A DNA stretch of 64,000 nt from JAMLHH01 sp035515235 (GTDB lineage Bacteria; Bacteroidota; Bacteroidia; Chitinophagales; JADIYW01), in NCBI GenBank assembly GCA_035515235.1, contig DATJBS010000069.1:1-64000 (forward strand). The letters run 5' to 3'. Made by a program: the position numbers and the translations under genes. Each line of letters opens with the position of its first letter. The stretch's first letter is position 1. Below the pieces are notes generated by a model that was given only the letters and a program-made list of their open reading frames with translations, ran no database searches and was not told the DNA's origin. Shown piece by piece: positions 9,274 to 16,789 of the stretch.

Positions 9274-9291
9274 ATTCAAAAATGTCATCAG

Positions 9292-9765
9292 ATGGCAGAT
9301 AAAGTATATGTAACCAAAGAAGGACTGGAAAAATTGATGGAGGAATTGAATCAATTAACTTCAGTTGAGCGTCACAAGGCATCACAAGCTATCGGAGAAG
9401 CTCGCGAGAAGGGAGACTTGTCTGAGAATGCAGAGTACGATGCTGCTAAAGAAGCTCAAGGTCTATTGGAATTAAGAATTTCTAAATTGCAAGAGGCTAT
9501 TGGGCAATCAAGAGTGATAGATCCGAGCCAAATTGACACCTCCAAAGTTTCTGTACTTTCAAAAGTGAAAGTGAGAAATATTAAGATGAAAAAAGAGTTT
9601 GAATATACTTTAGTATCTGAAAAAGAAGCTGACTTAAAGCAAATGAAAATTTCTGTGCAGTCACCTATCGGAAAAGCTCTTTTAGGTAAAGAGAGAGGAG
9701 AAAAAGTAGATGTCATTACTCCAGGTGGAGTGATTCCTTTTGAAGTATTGGATATCTCAATTTAA
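9292..9765 (+). CDS. greA: Transcription elongation factor GreA
   Basis: A 157-residue GreA, the usual length. The N-terminal coiled-coil hairpin carries GDLSENAEYDAAKE near residues 43-56, where the acidic tip residues D and E reactivate RNA polymerase that has backtracked. The C-terminal domain ends with SPIGKALLGKERGEKVDV and the family's closing PGG-x-x-PFEVLDI segment. The reading frame is open further upstream to 9229, but that part spans the promoter and hairpin, so I choose the ATG at 9292 (MADKVYVTKEG). The HIT gene follows after 6 bp and is probably co-transcribed. Expression is probably controlled by the terminator in its leader. Confidence 0.97.
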   Translation: MADKVYVTKEGLEKLMEELNQLTSVERHKASQAIGEAREKGDLSENAEYDAAKEAQGLLELRISKLQEAIGQSRVIDPSQIDTSKVSVLSKVKVRNIKMKKEFEYTLVSEKEADLKQMKISVQSPIGKALLGKERGEKVDVITPGGVIPFEVLDISI

Positions 9766-9771
9766 TAAAAG

Positions 9772-10164
9772 ATGAGTAGTATTTTTTCTAAAATAATCCA
9801 AGGCGAGATTCCCAGCTATAAAGTAGCTGAAGATGATCAATTCTTTGCTTTTTTAGATATTAGACCTTTACAAAAAGGTCATGTATTAGTAGTTCCTAAA
9901 GTAGAAGTAGATTATATCTTCGATTTAGACGACACCACATTGAGTGGGTTGATGCTTTTCTCCAAGAGAGTAGCTAAAGCTATTGAAGCTAGCATTCCTT
10001 GTGAAAGAATAGGCGTGGCTGTGATTGGATTGGAGGTGCCTCACTGTCATGTGCACTTATCTCCTATCAATTCTATACATGATTTGAATTTCGCAAAGGT
10101 CAAAGAAATTCCCGCAGAAGAAATGCAAGAAATAGCATCAGCTATTCGTTCGCATTTTAATTAA
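9772..10164 (+). CDS. HIT family protein (histidine triad nucleotide hydrolase)
   Basis: A 130-residue HIT protein. It opens with SIFSKIIQGEIPSYKV and has the triad H91-C-H93-V-H95 (HCHVHLSP). Family members hydrolyse or transfer nucleoside monophosphates from substrates such as adenosine phosphoramidate or dinucleoside polyphosphates. It is cytoplasmic, with no signal peptide. It lies 6 bp after greA, a pairing common in Bacteroidota, and converges with ruvC. Confidence 0.94.
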   Translation: MSSIFSKIIQGEIPSYKVAEDDQFFAFLDIRPLQKGHVLVVPKVEVDYIFDLDDTTLSGLMLFSKRVAKAIEASIPCERIGVAVIGLEVPHCHVHLSPINSIHDLNFAKVKEIPAEEMQEIASAIRSHFN

Positions 10165-10243
10165 TTGACAAATCCGTAGTTAGGTAGTTAAAAGATTCAT
10201 GTGCTTTCTGCAATATGTAGAAAGTATATGGATCTTTTTTCTT

Positions 10244-10807
10244 TTATTTAACGATTTTAGAAGGATTGTTTTTTGCAAAATTAGACCAAGAGTTTTTCTT
10301 ACTTCCTCCCACAGATTCTATTCCATGTCTGACTTTAAAATGATGACACACTGCAGCTGCCAATCCATCTGTTGCATCTAATTGTTTAGGTAAATCTTTC
10401 GTGTTTAAAATATGTTGAAGCATTTGAGCAACTTGCTCTTTGGAGGCATTCCCGTTTCCAGTGACAGCTTGTTTTATGGATTTTGGAGCATATTCAAAAA
10501 CAGGGATTTTATGAGTTAAAGCTGCTGCCATAGCTACGCCTTGTGCTCTTCCTAACTTGAGCATGGATTGGACATTTTGAGCATAAAAAGGAGCTTCAAT
10601 AGATAAACAATCAGGCTTATAATTTTGTATCAATTCTAAAACTCTATCAAAAATACAAGCTAGTCGATCGTAGTGGTCGTCATATTTTTCCATGAATATG
10701 GAACCAGTAACAATGAGCTCAGCTTTTTGTCCATCTGAAGTAATGATACCATATCCCGTAACTTGTGTTCCAGGGTCAATACCAATAATTGTTTGTTTTT
10801 TTGCCAC
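10244..10807 (-). CDS. ruvC: Crossover junction endodeoxyribonuclease RuvC
   Basis: A 187-residue Holliday-junction resolvase. The four acidic catalytic residues are visible at D11 (GIDPGT), E71 (SIEAPF), D144 and D147 (DATD). A C-terminal basic extension of about 25 residues goes beyond the E. coli length of 173. It cuts junctions together with RuvAB during recombination and repair. It is a single gene on the minus strand, convergent with the HIT gene and divergent from the membrane protein at 10847. Confidence 0.96.
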   Translation of the reverse strand: MAKKQTIIGIDPGTQVTGYGIITSDGQKAELIVTGSIFMEKYDDHYDRLACIFDRVLELIQNYKPDCLSIEAPFYAQNVQSMLKLGRAQGVAMAAALTHKIPVFEYAPKSIKQAVTGNGNASKEQVAQMLQHILNTKDLPKQLDATDGLAAAVCHHFKVRHGIESVGGSKKNSWSNFAKNNPSKIVK

Positions 10808-10846
10808 AGTGCTGAATTTGTCTATTTTTGATATTTAAACTATTTC

Positions 10847-11803
10847 TTGAAAGAATTCCGAAAATACCTAAATCCTTTTATAAAGCTAATCATCTTTGCA
10901 GGATTAGGTTACGCACTTTATAAACAAGTATTTACAAATGCTGATGTGAAGTCTGCATTGAGTGCTTTGCAAACTAATCTGATACACGGGAGAGGATTGT
11001 TTTTTATAGTCTTGATTTTGACTGGATTGAATTGGACAGTTGAAGCCATAAAGTGGAGATTTTTAGTTAATAAATTAGATCAGATCACTTTTAAAAGAGC
11101 TGTAGTAGGAATTTTGTTTGGAATTTCTTTTTCGTTATTCACTCCAAATAGACTCGGAGAATATGGAGGAAGAGTATTGGTATTAAAGCATCATAGAATT
11201 GCAGCTATTGTTTCGACACTTATTGGAAGCTTTAGTCAAATCGTCATCAATATGTCTATTGGTGGTTTCTTTTGTATTATTTATTTAAGTCAATATTTGC
11301 AAATCAATACCTATTTAGTATTTTCTGTCGGATTGCTCTATTTATTATTAGCGGCTTTTCTTTGGGTCAGTTATTTCAATGTAGAAATCGTAACAGTATT
11401 ATTTAAAAAGTACAGCATTTTTAAAAAGATGGCTCCGTATGTAGATATCGTAAAAAAATATAGTGCACAAGATTTAAGAAAATTATTGATTTATTCTACT
11501 TGGAGATATGGCATTTATTGCATGCAGTTTTTTTTATTGCTCAAGGTATTTAGAACAGGTGTGAAATTTATGGATGGGTTGGTACTCATTCCAAATGTGT
11601 TTTTCATTCAAGGGATATTGCCGACTATGGCCATTTTTGATGTTTCATTAAGAAGTCAAGTGGCTCTGCAAATTATTAGCGAACATGCAAGTGGTGCAAT
11701 GTTTCAAGTTGTTGCAGCTTCTTTAGTCTTGTGGTTTGTCAATTTAATTATTCCGGCATGTATCGGAGGCATATTAGCATTATTCATAAAATTGGATGAA
11801 TAA
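10847..11803 (+). CDS. Flippase-like integral membrane protein (LPG synthase TM / UPF0104 family)
   Basis: A 318-residue protein with about eight membrane helices. The segment LFTPNRLGEYGGRVLVL near residues 100-115 and the later LPTMAIFDVSLRS match the domain shared by UPF0104 and the lysylphosphatidylglycerol synthase membrane region. No soluble transferase domain is attached, so it is unlikely to be a full LPG synthase. A role in lipid transport across the membrane is inferred. The start is TTG at 10847 (MKEFRKYLNP); there is no early in-frame ATG. It is divergent from ruvC, with 39 bp between the starts. Confidence 0.8.
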   Translation: MKEFRKYLNPFIKLIIFAGLGYALYKQVFTNADVKSALSALQTNLIHGRGLFFIVLILTGLNWTVEAIKWRFLVNKLDQITFKRAVVGILFGISFSLFTPNRLGEYGGRVLVLKHHRIAAIVSTLIGSFSQIVINMSIGGFFCIIYLSQYLQINTYLVFSVGLLYLLLAAFLWVSYFNVEIVTVLFKKYSIFKKMAPYVDIVKKYSAQDLRKLLIYSTWRYGIYCMQFFLLLKVFRTGVKFMDGLVLIPNVFFIQGILPTMAIFDVSLRSQVALQIISEHASGAMFQVVAASLVLWFVNLIIPACIGGILALFIKLDE

Positions 11804-11851
11804 TTCTATTTTTAATTTAGATTTGATTTAATTTTTATTAAAATATTCAGT

Positions 11852-13384
11852 TTGGAAAATAATATCGCTAGAGAAAGAACTTTGATGGGACACCCTGTCG
11901 GCTTGTTCGTACTATTTTTTACAGAGATGTGGGAAAGGTTCAGTTATTATGGAATGAAAGCTTTATTGGTTCTATTCTTAGTGACTAAATTATCTGATGG
12001 TGGCTGGGAATGGTCGAGAGAGTCAGCGATGCAACTCATGGGATATTATTCAGGATTAGTTTATTTGACTCCATTATTGGGGGGATTTATTGCAGATAAA
12101 TTTACTGGATATAAAAAAGCAATTTTAATAGGAGCTTTTGTGATGACTTTAGGGCACTTATGTATGGCTCTAGAATTATTTCACGATAATTTCTTTTTTC
12201 TAGGTTTGGTCTTAATGATATTAGGAAACGGGATGTTCAAGCCCAATATTTCTACTATGGTAGGACAGTTATATCCAGACACAAGTGACAAAAAAGATGC
12301 AGGTTATACCATATTCTATATGGGTATTAATGCAGGAGCTTTCTTAGGGATGCTACTGTGCGGATATATCGGAGAGAAAGTCAATTGGCATTATGGATTT
12401 GGCTTAGCTGGGATTTTCATGCTTTTTGGTATGTTACAATTCTATTTCGGGCAAGGCATATTCGGAAAAATGGGAGATAAAATATCTCAAGAAGAATTGA
12501 TAGAAGAGGAATTGGAAGATCATATTACTCCTGAAGTAAGAAAAGATAGATTATTTGTAATAGCTGTCTTAATGATTTTCAGCATTTTCTTCTTTTGGGC
12601 ATTCGAGCAATCTAGTGGTTCTATGACCATTTTTGCAAAAGATTATACTCAAAGAGCGCTTACTGGCGACTCTGCTTTAATATTTAAATGGGTAGATGCA
12701 GCATTGACTATTTTCCCTATGGCTATTGTTACATGGGTATTGGCATCTCTTGCAAAAAAAATATACAAAGACTTCCCTTTGACAATTATATTTACGGCAA
12801 TCAGCTTTTTAATTATATGGGTATTAGGGATATGGAAAGTTTATAGAGAATTCTTTTCTATTGAAACTGAAGTACAAGCTTCATGGTTTTTAATTTTAAA
12901 CTCTTTTTTCATCATCACCTTCGCTTCTGGATTTAGTAAGTTTTTTGAGAAAGTATATAACCCAACAGGTCCTATCAAGTTTTCTATTGGATTGATTTTA
13001 GTTGGTATAGGATTTGGGAGTTTAGCTTTTGGAAGTTTGACTATACCTTCTGGCGCAGCTACTGCATCAGTCAGTATGATTTGGTTGATATTAGCATATT
13101 TCTTTCATACTATGGGAGAATTGTGTTTATCTCCAGTTGGATTATCATATGTCAGTAAATTATCTCCTAAAAATTTATTAGGAATGATTTTCGGATTTTG
13201 GTTTTTAGCTAGTGCTATTGCTGGATGGCTTGCAGGGTGGTCAGGTAGTTTAATAGACAAAATTATGAGCGAATATTCCTTGTCCTTCTTTTTTATGATA
13301 TTCACTATTCTACCGATTATATTTGGCATTATATTGATTATGATGAACAAAATGTTAGTCAAAAAAATGCATGGCATACATTAG
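11852..13384 (+). CDS. Peptide MFS transporter, POT/PTR2 family
   Basis: A 510-residue proton-coupled oligopeptide transporter with about 14 helices. The first helix carries the signature TEMWERFSYYGMKALL (E-x2-E-R-F-x-Y-Y-G) for proton and peptide binding. GNGMFKPNISTMVGQLY and FWAFEQSSGSM are the other POT landmarks. It should import di- and tripeptides using the proton gradient. The start is TTG at 11852 (ENNIARERTLMGHP). Its end overlaps the L,D-transpeptidase gene by 14 bp, suggesting translational coupling and perhaps recovery of wall peptides. Confidence 0.93.
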   Translation: MENNIARERTLMGHPVGLFVLFFTEMWERFSYYGMKALLVLFLVTKLSDGGWEWSRESAMQLMGYYSGLVYLTPLLGGFIADKFTGYKKAILIGAFVMTLGHLCMALELFHDNFFFLGLVLMILGNGMFKPNISTMVGQLYPDTSDKKDAGYTIFYMGINAGAFLGMLLCGYIGEKVNWHYGFGLAGIFMLFGMLQFYFGQGIFGKMGDKISQEELIEEELEDHITPEVRKDRLFVIAVLMIFSIFFFWAFEQSSGSMTIFAKDYTQRALTGDSALIFKWVDAALTIFPMAIVTWVLASLAKKIYKDFPLTIIFTAISFLIIWVLGIWKVYREFFSIETEVQASWFLILNSFFIITFASGFSKFFEKVYNPTGPIKFSIGLILVGIGFGSLAFGSLTIPSGAATASVSMIWLILAYFFHTMGELCLSPVGLSYVSKLSPKNLLGMIFGFWFLASAIAGWLAGWSGSLIDKIMSEYSLSFFFMIFTILPIIFGIILIMMNKMLVKKMHGIH

Positions 13385-14120
13385 ATTTCTTTCACTATTA
13401 GGATTTTTTCTTTCAATGAGTCTACTCAAAGCTCAAAATATAGATTCGTTAAAAATAAAGTTTCCTAGAGTTCAACAAGCTGCTCTTAATACTCAATCTG
13501 CATTGGAGGAATTATGTAAAGATCAAGGATTGAGTTTTCCACCTAAGCACCTTTTTTTTAGAGCTTTCAAAGAAGAGAAGATTTTAGAAGTTTGGGGAAA
13601 TGAATCCTCTGATTGGAAATTAATCAAGAAATATCCGATTTGTTTTGTCCCGGGAAAATTAGGGCCAAAAATAAAACAAGGAGACAAACAAGTTCCAGAA
13701 GGTTGGTACAAAATCGATTCTATCAATCCCGAAAGTGACTTTCATCTTTCTTTAAGAATCAATTATCCCAATCAAGCGGATAGTATAAGAAGTCAAAATG
13801 AATTAGATCCAGGAGGAGACATTTTCATACATGGAGATTGCTTTTCTGTTGGTTGTATTCCAATTGAAGATGCGCCGATGGAAGAGGTTTTTTGGTTGGT
13901 AATTCAAAATCTGAATACAAATTTAATACAAAATATTCCAGTTTTGATTTTGCCTTTTGATTTAATGGATGAGCAGAAGTATCAGAAACACGTTTCCAAT
14001 CTTCCAAAATTTCAACCTCTTTGGGAACAACTCAAAAGTATTCAGTTGTACTTTGATGATTTAAGTCAAATTCCGGAAATTTTTGTCAGCGAACAAGGAG
14101 AATATCTCATCAATTATTAA
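13371..14120 (+). CDS. L,D-transpeptidase family protein (YkuD domain)
   Basis: A 249-residue secreted protein with a signal peptide ending near residue 22. The C-terminal YkuD domain has the catalytic motif HGDCFSVGCIP with H154 and C162. Such enzymes link or trim peptidoglycan peptides through a Cys acyl-enzyme. The last 33 codons (14022-14120) are repeated almost exactly at 18769-18867, so the present 3' end may have been replaced by integration or duplication. It overlaps the peptide transporter gene and precedes the accessory block on the opposite strand. The enzyme domain itself looks complete. Confidence 0.9.
   Translation: MAYIRFLSLLGFFLSMSLLKAQNIDSLKIKFPRVQQAALNTQSALEELCKDQGLSFPPKHLFFRAFKEEKILEVWGNESSDWKLIKKYPICFVPGKLGPKIKQGDKQVPEGWYKIDSINPESDFHLSLRINYPNQADSIRSQNELDPGGDIFIHGDCFSVGCIPIEDAPMEEVFWLVIQNLNTNLIQNIPVLILPFDLMDEQKYQKHVSNLPKFQPLWEQLKSIQLYFDDLSQIPEIFVSEQGEYLINY
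14022..14120 (+). repeat. Left copy of 99-bp imperfect direct repeat (3' end of L,D-transpeptidase gene)
   Basis: Aligned by hand with 18769-18867, 90 of 99 bases are identical. Of the seven codons that differ, three are synonymous (CAA/CAG, CTC/TTG, CCG/CCA) and three change the protein (W/M, S/N, E/D). The repeats enclose 14121-18768. Confidence 0.9.
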
Positions 14121-14160
14121 ATGAACAAAATAGATTACTCTCATTTTTTTATTTTAAAGG

Positions 14161-15867
14161 CTAAGTTTTTACTGATGCATCTTTAAAATCAGTGAGTGTT
14201 TTGAGTTTTTTGCTTGCCCATCTAGCGAGTTCAGGTCTTTCTATTTTAGAATTATGTCTAGGGTCTACAGGTAGCTTTTCTACAAATAATACATGTTGGA
14301 TTGCTTGGGTTGATGGATGAGATGCAGCCATTTCTAACAAGCTTTTGCGAATATCTTTTTCAGAGACATTCATTGCTTGATTTAGTTGAACACAGATTAC
14401 AGGAACTTCAACTCCATTATAAAGAACTCCAACTAGTCCACTACGATTCACTTGTGGATGTGAATCGAAAATAGGTTCTGTAAGTAAAGGTAAAATAGAT
14501 TCTCCTTCTTTTGATTTTACACGTTGACCTACACGACCACATGTCCATAAACGATTTTTTTCATCTATGTAACCAGTGTCGCCAAGTCGATGCCATTGTC
14601 CTTTAGGGTCAGGGACCTTGTTTTTGATGTCGCTTTGAGGGTCTAAATAATAGCCAGGACTTATATGTTGACCACGCACAAGGATTTCTCCTATTTCTCC
14701 ATTAGGTAATTTTTCTGTTTGATTAATAGAAGATATTGGGCCATCCACAATACGTATTATACGGATTTCTACTCCATCAAATGGACGGCCAACACATAAA
14801 CCAGCACCTTTATCTGTAAGAGGAAAGGTCTCAGCTAAGGCTTCTTGTGCTCCCATTTCTGTAGAGGGTAAAGCTTCCGTGGCTCCATAGTTAGCAAATA
14901 CTTGACCTTCTGCTCCCATCATTTCTAAGAGTGTTTTTTTTACACCTGAGAATATAGGTGCACCTCCTCCGATTATTCTTTTGAGAGTTGGTGTTTTGAT
15001 ATGATTATTGACAGCATATTTAGCCATGTTTTCGAGTAAAATAGGAGATGCAAAACAAGTTTGTACATTACAGTCATTAATCACTTCGAGTAGTGCTTTA
15101 GGATTTGATTTTGCTGGAGACTCTCCTATTGGTTTAATAGGAGGGACTACTACAGTACCTCCAGCACTAAGTGCTATAAAGAAAAAGGCTGGAAATATAG
15201 CCATGTCTACGGGTGGAATTTCTGGATCAAACCTCCAGCTTTGATGCGCTATGCGATATACATGGGAGTAATTTCGGTGTAAATATAAAGTCGGCTTTGC
15301 AGGGCCTGTACTTCCTGTAGTATAAAGAACAGTTACTGGGTCATTAGGTGTGACATCAGGTTTTGGAGGATTTTTAGGTTCTTTTCTTCGAAGGGATTTA
15401 ATAGTACGAGAGCCAGGGAAAAAACCATCTATAACAATGGATTTTTTAGGAAATCGAGGACCCCATCCAAAAAATGTTCGGCCAAGAAGAGCCGCAGGAA
15501 TTCCTACAAATGCTTCAGGCTGAATACGTCGCAAACGTTTACCAACATTAATGTATCCAACCGCTGGGTCTATCCATATTGTCATTGCACCTACACGTTG
15601 CAATGCAAGACCTATTACACAGGATTCGTATCCTGGAGGAGTCATGCACACTACTCGAGTACGTTCTATGATACCCATTTCTCTAAGACCAGGAGCTACA
15701 GATTCTGTATCAGCTGAAAGTTGAGCATAAGTGTGTTTTTTATACTTGCGTTTACCATCTGATTCGAAACCATTTGGTTCAATTACCGCAATACGATTAG
15801 GGTGCTTTTTGGCCGTATCAAAAATAATATCCGCGAGGTTAAATATATCGTCTTTTAGAAAACTCAT
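14161..15867 (-). CDS. OleC-like AMP-forming ligase (beta-lactone synthetase family)
   Basis: A 568-residue adenylate-forming enzyme. The ATP loop TTGSTG is at 183-188, YGATE at 327-331, the ribose-binding GD at 429-430, CGR at 443-445, and a C-terminal Lys at K541. Segments such as QPEAFVGIPAA, GGGAPIFSGVK, GAGLCVGRPFDGVEIRII and LPVDPRHNSKIERPELARWA closely follow OleC, which closes beta-hydroxy acids to beta-lactones in the Ole hydrocarbon pathway. OleA and OleD are absent here. The GC content looks higher than next door (29 of 60 bases at 15481-15540; 16 of 60 at 13321-13380). It lies 7 bp after the alpha/beta hydrolase gene, so they are an operon. A generic acyl-CoA ligase remains possible. 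Confidence 0.8.
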   Translation of the reverse strand: MSFLKDDIFNLADIIFDTAKKHPNRIAVIEPNGFESDGKRKYKKHTYAQLSADTESVAPGLREMGIIERTRVVCMTPPGYESCVIGLALQRVGAMTIWIDPAVGYINVGKRLRRIQPEAFVGIPAALLGRTFFGWGPRFPKKSIVIDGFFPGSRTIKSLRRKEPKNPPKPDVTPNDPVTVLYTTGSTGPAKPTLYLHRNYSHVYRIAHQSWRFDPEIPPVDMAIFPAFFFIALSAGGTVVVPPIKPIGESPAKSNPKALLEVINDCNVQTCFASPILLENMAKYAVNNHIKTPTLKRIIGGGAPIFSGVKKTLLEMMGAEGQVFANYGATEALPSTEMGAQEALAETFPLTDKGAGLCVGRPFDGVEIRIIRIVDGPISSINQTEKLPNGEIGEILVRGQHISPGYYLDPQSDIKNKVPDPKGQWHRLGDTGYIDEKNRLWTCGRVGQRVKSKEGESILPLLTEPIFDSHPQVNRSGLVGVLYNGVEVPVICVQLNQAMNVSEKDIRKSLLEMAASHPSTQAIQHVLFVEKLPVDPRHNSKIERPELARWASKKLKTLTDFKDASVKT

Positions 15868-15874
15868 GGATGGG

Positions 15875-16711
15875 TTAAGTTAAAGTTAGAAATTCACGAA
15901 TAGCTTCTGCAATTTCAAGAGGCTTCTCAAGCATGACCAAATGCCCACCTCCTGCTATCCATTCTTCTCTCTTGGGTTTTAAGGTCGTATTGAGTTGTTG
16001 ACCCGCTTTTGCGGATAAAATTTTATTTTCAAGTCCCCAAATTGTGAATATTGGAGGGAAGTCTTCTAGTGGAGTGAATTTGTCAAATACTTCATAGTTA
16101 ACTAAATCATCTAGAGTCAATAGGAGTGCGTTCATCTGACCTTCTCGAGTGAAACAAGCGCACAAATTTTCTGCCGTGTATAATTTCTTAGTTCTCCCAA
16201 TAGCTCCAAATTGCATTTTAAGAGATTGCTTACTGATTAATTTATTGAGAGGAAGTCGACCTAAACCTTTATAGATTGTTTTGGAAAATTCTGGTGCTGC
16301 CTTTCTCAAACGTAAGAAAGAACCTAATTGCCCTGCAGTAAATGTGTTTTCAGTAAGAGGATTAAATAAAACAAGTGATTTGACTTTTTCTTGATTGTTC
16401 ATCGCATATCTAATCGAGATAGCACTCCCCATGCAATTACCTACCAGTATTATATTTTCAAGTTGATGATGTTCGATGAATTCTGATAGGATATTTACAT
16501 GAGTATCTAGTTTGTATTCTTTTTCTGGCTTGGACGAAGATCCGTAGCCAAGTAGATCAAGTGCAAATGTCTCGTTTGAATTTGAGAGTTCATTCATTAT
16601 GTCTTTCCAAATAACATGAGAAGTTCCACCATTGTGTAAAAAAATAATAGGTTTGCCATGCCCGGATTGTATGTACTTGATATATAAATTTCGATACTTA
16701 AATGTCTTCAT
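15875..16711 (-). CDS. Alpha/beta hydrolase with a Cys nucleophile
   Basis: A 278-residue alpha/beta-hydrolase. The oxyanion-hole HNGG is at 26-29. The nucleophile elbow reads G91-N-C93-M-G95, with Cys where most members have Ser. The usual acid (WGxxD) reads WGLEN, so D is replaced by N229 with E228 beside it. His257 (GGGHLVM) is kept. OleB, the known partner of OleC, instead uses Asp, so this is not a standard OleB. There is no signal peptide. It is the first gene of an operon with the OleC-like ligase and probably acts on that product or substrate; this is inference from position. Confidence 0.82.
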   Translation of the reverse strand: MKTFKYRNLYIKYIQSGHGKPIIFLHNGGTSHVIWKDIMNELSNSNETFALDLLGYGSSSKPEKEYKLDTHVNILSEFIEHHQLENIILVGNCMGSAISIRYAMNNQEKVKSLVLFNPLTENTFTAGQLGSFLRLRKAAPEFSKTIYKGLGRLPLNKLISKQSLKMQFGAIGRTKKLYTAENLCACFTREGQMNALLLTLDDLVNYEVFDKFTPLEDFPPIFTIWGLENKILSAKAGQQLNTTLKPKREEWIAGGGHLVMLEKPLEIAEAIREFLTLT

Positions 16712-16789
16712 AATTTTAAGAGATATATGAGTGATAAAAAAGCGATAGATATTGTCAATGAAATCGTTTTGTATATATTAAATGCTTAT

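Noticed and set aside
9229..9291. Longer GreA from a TTG at 9229
   Set aside because: The added part covers the promoter and hairpin, and GreA families begin at the MADKVYVTKEG position.
10199..10381. Open frame overlapping the ruvC end
   Set aside because: It lies mostly within ruvC on the opposite strand and has no plausible domain.
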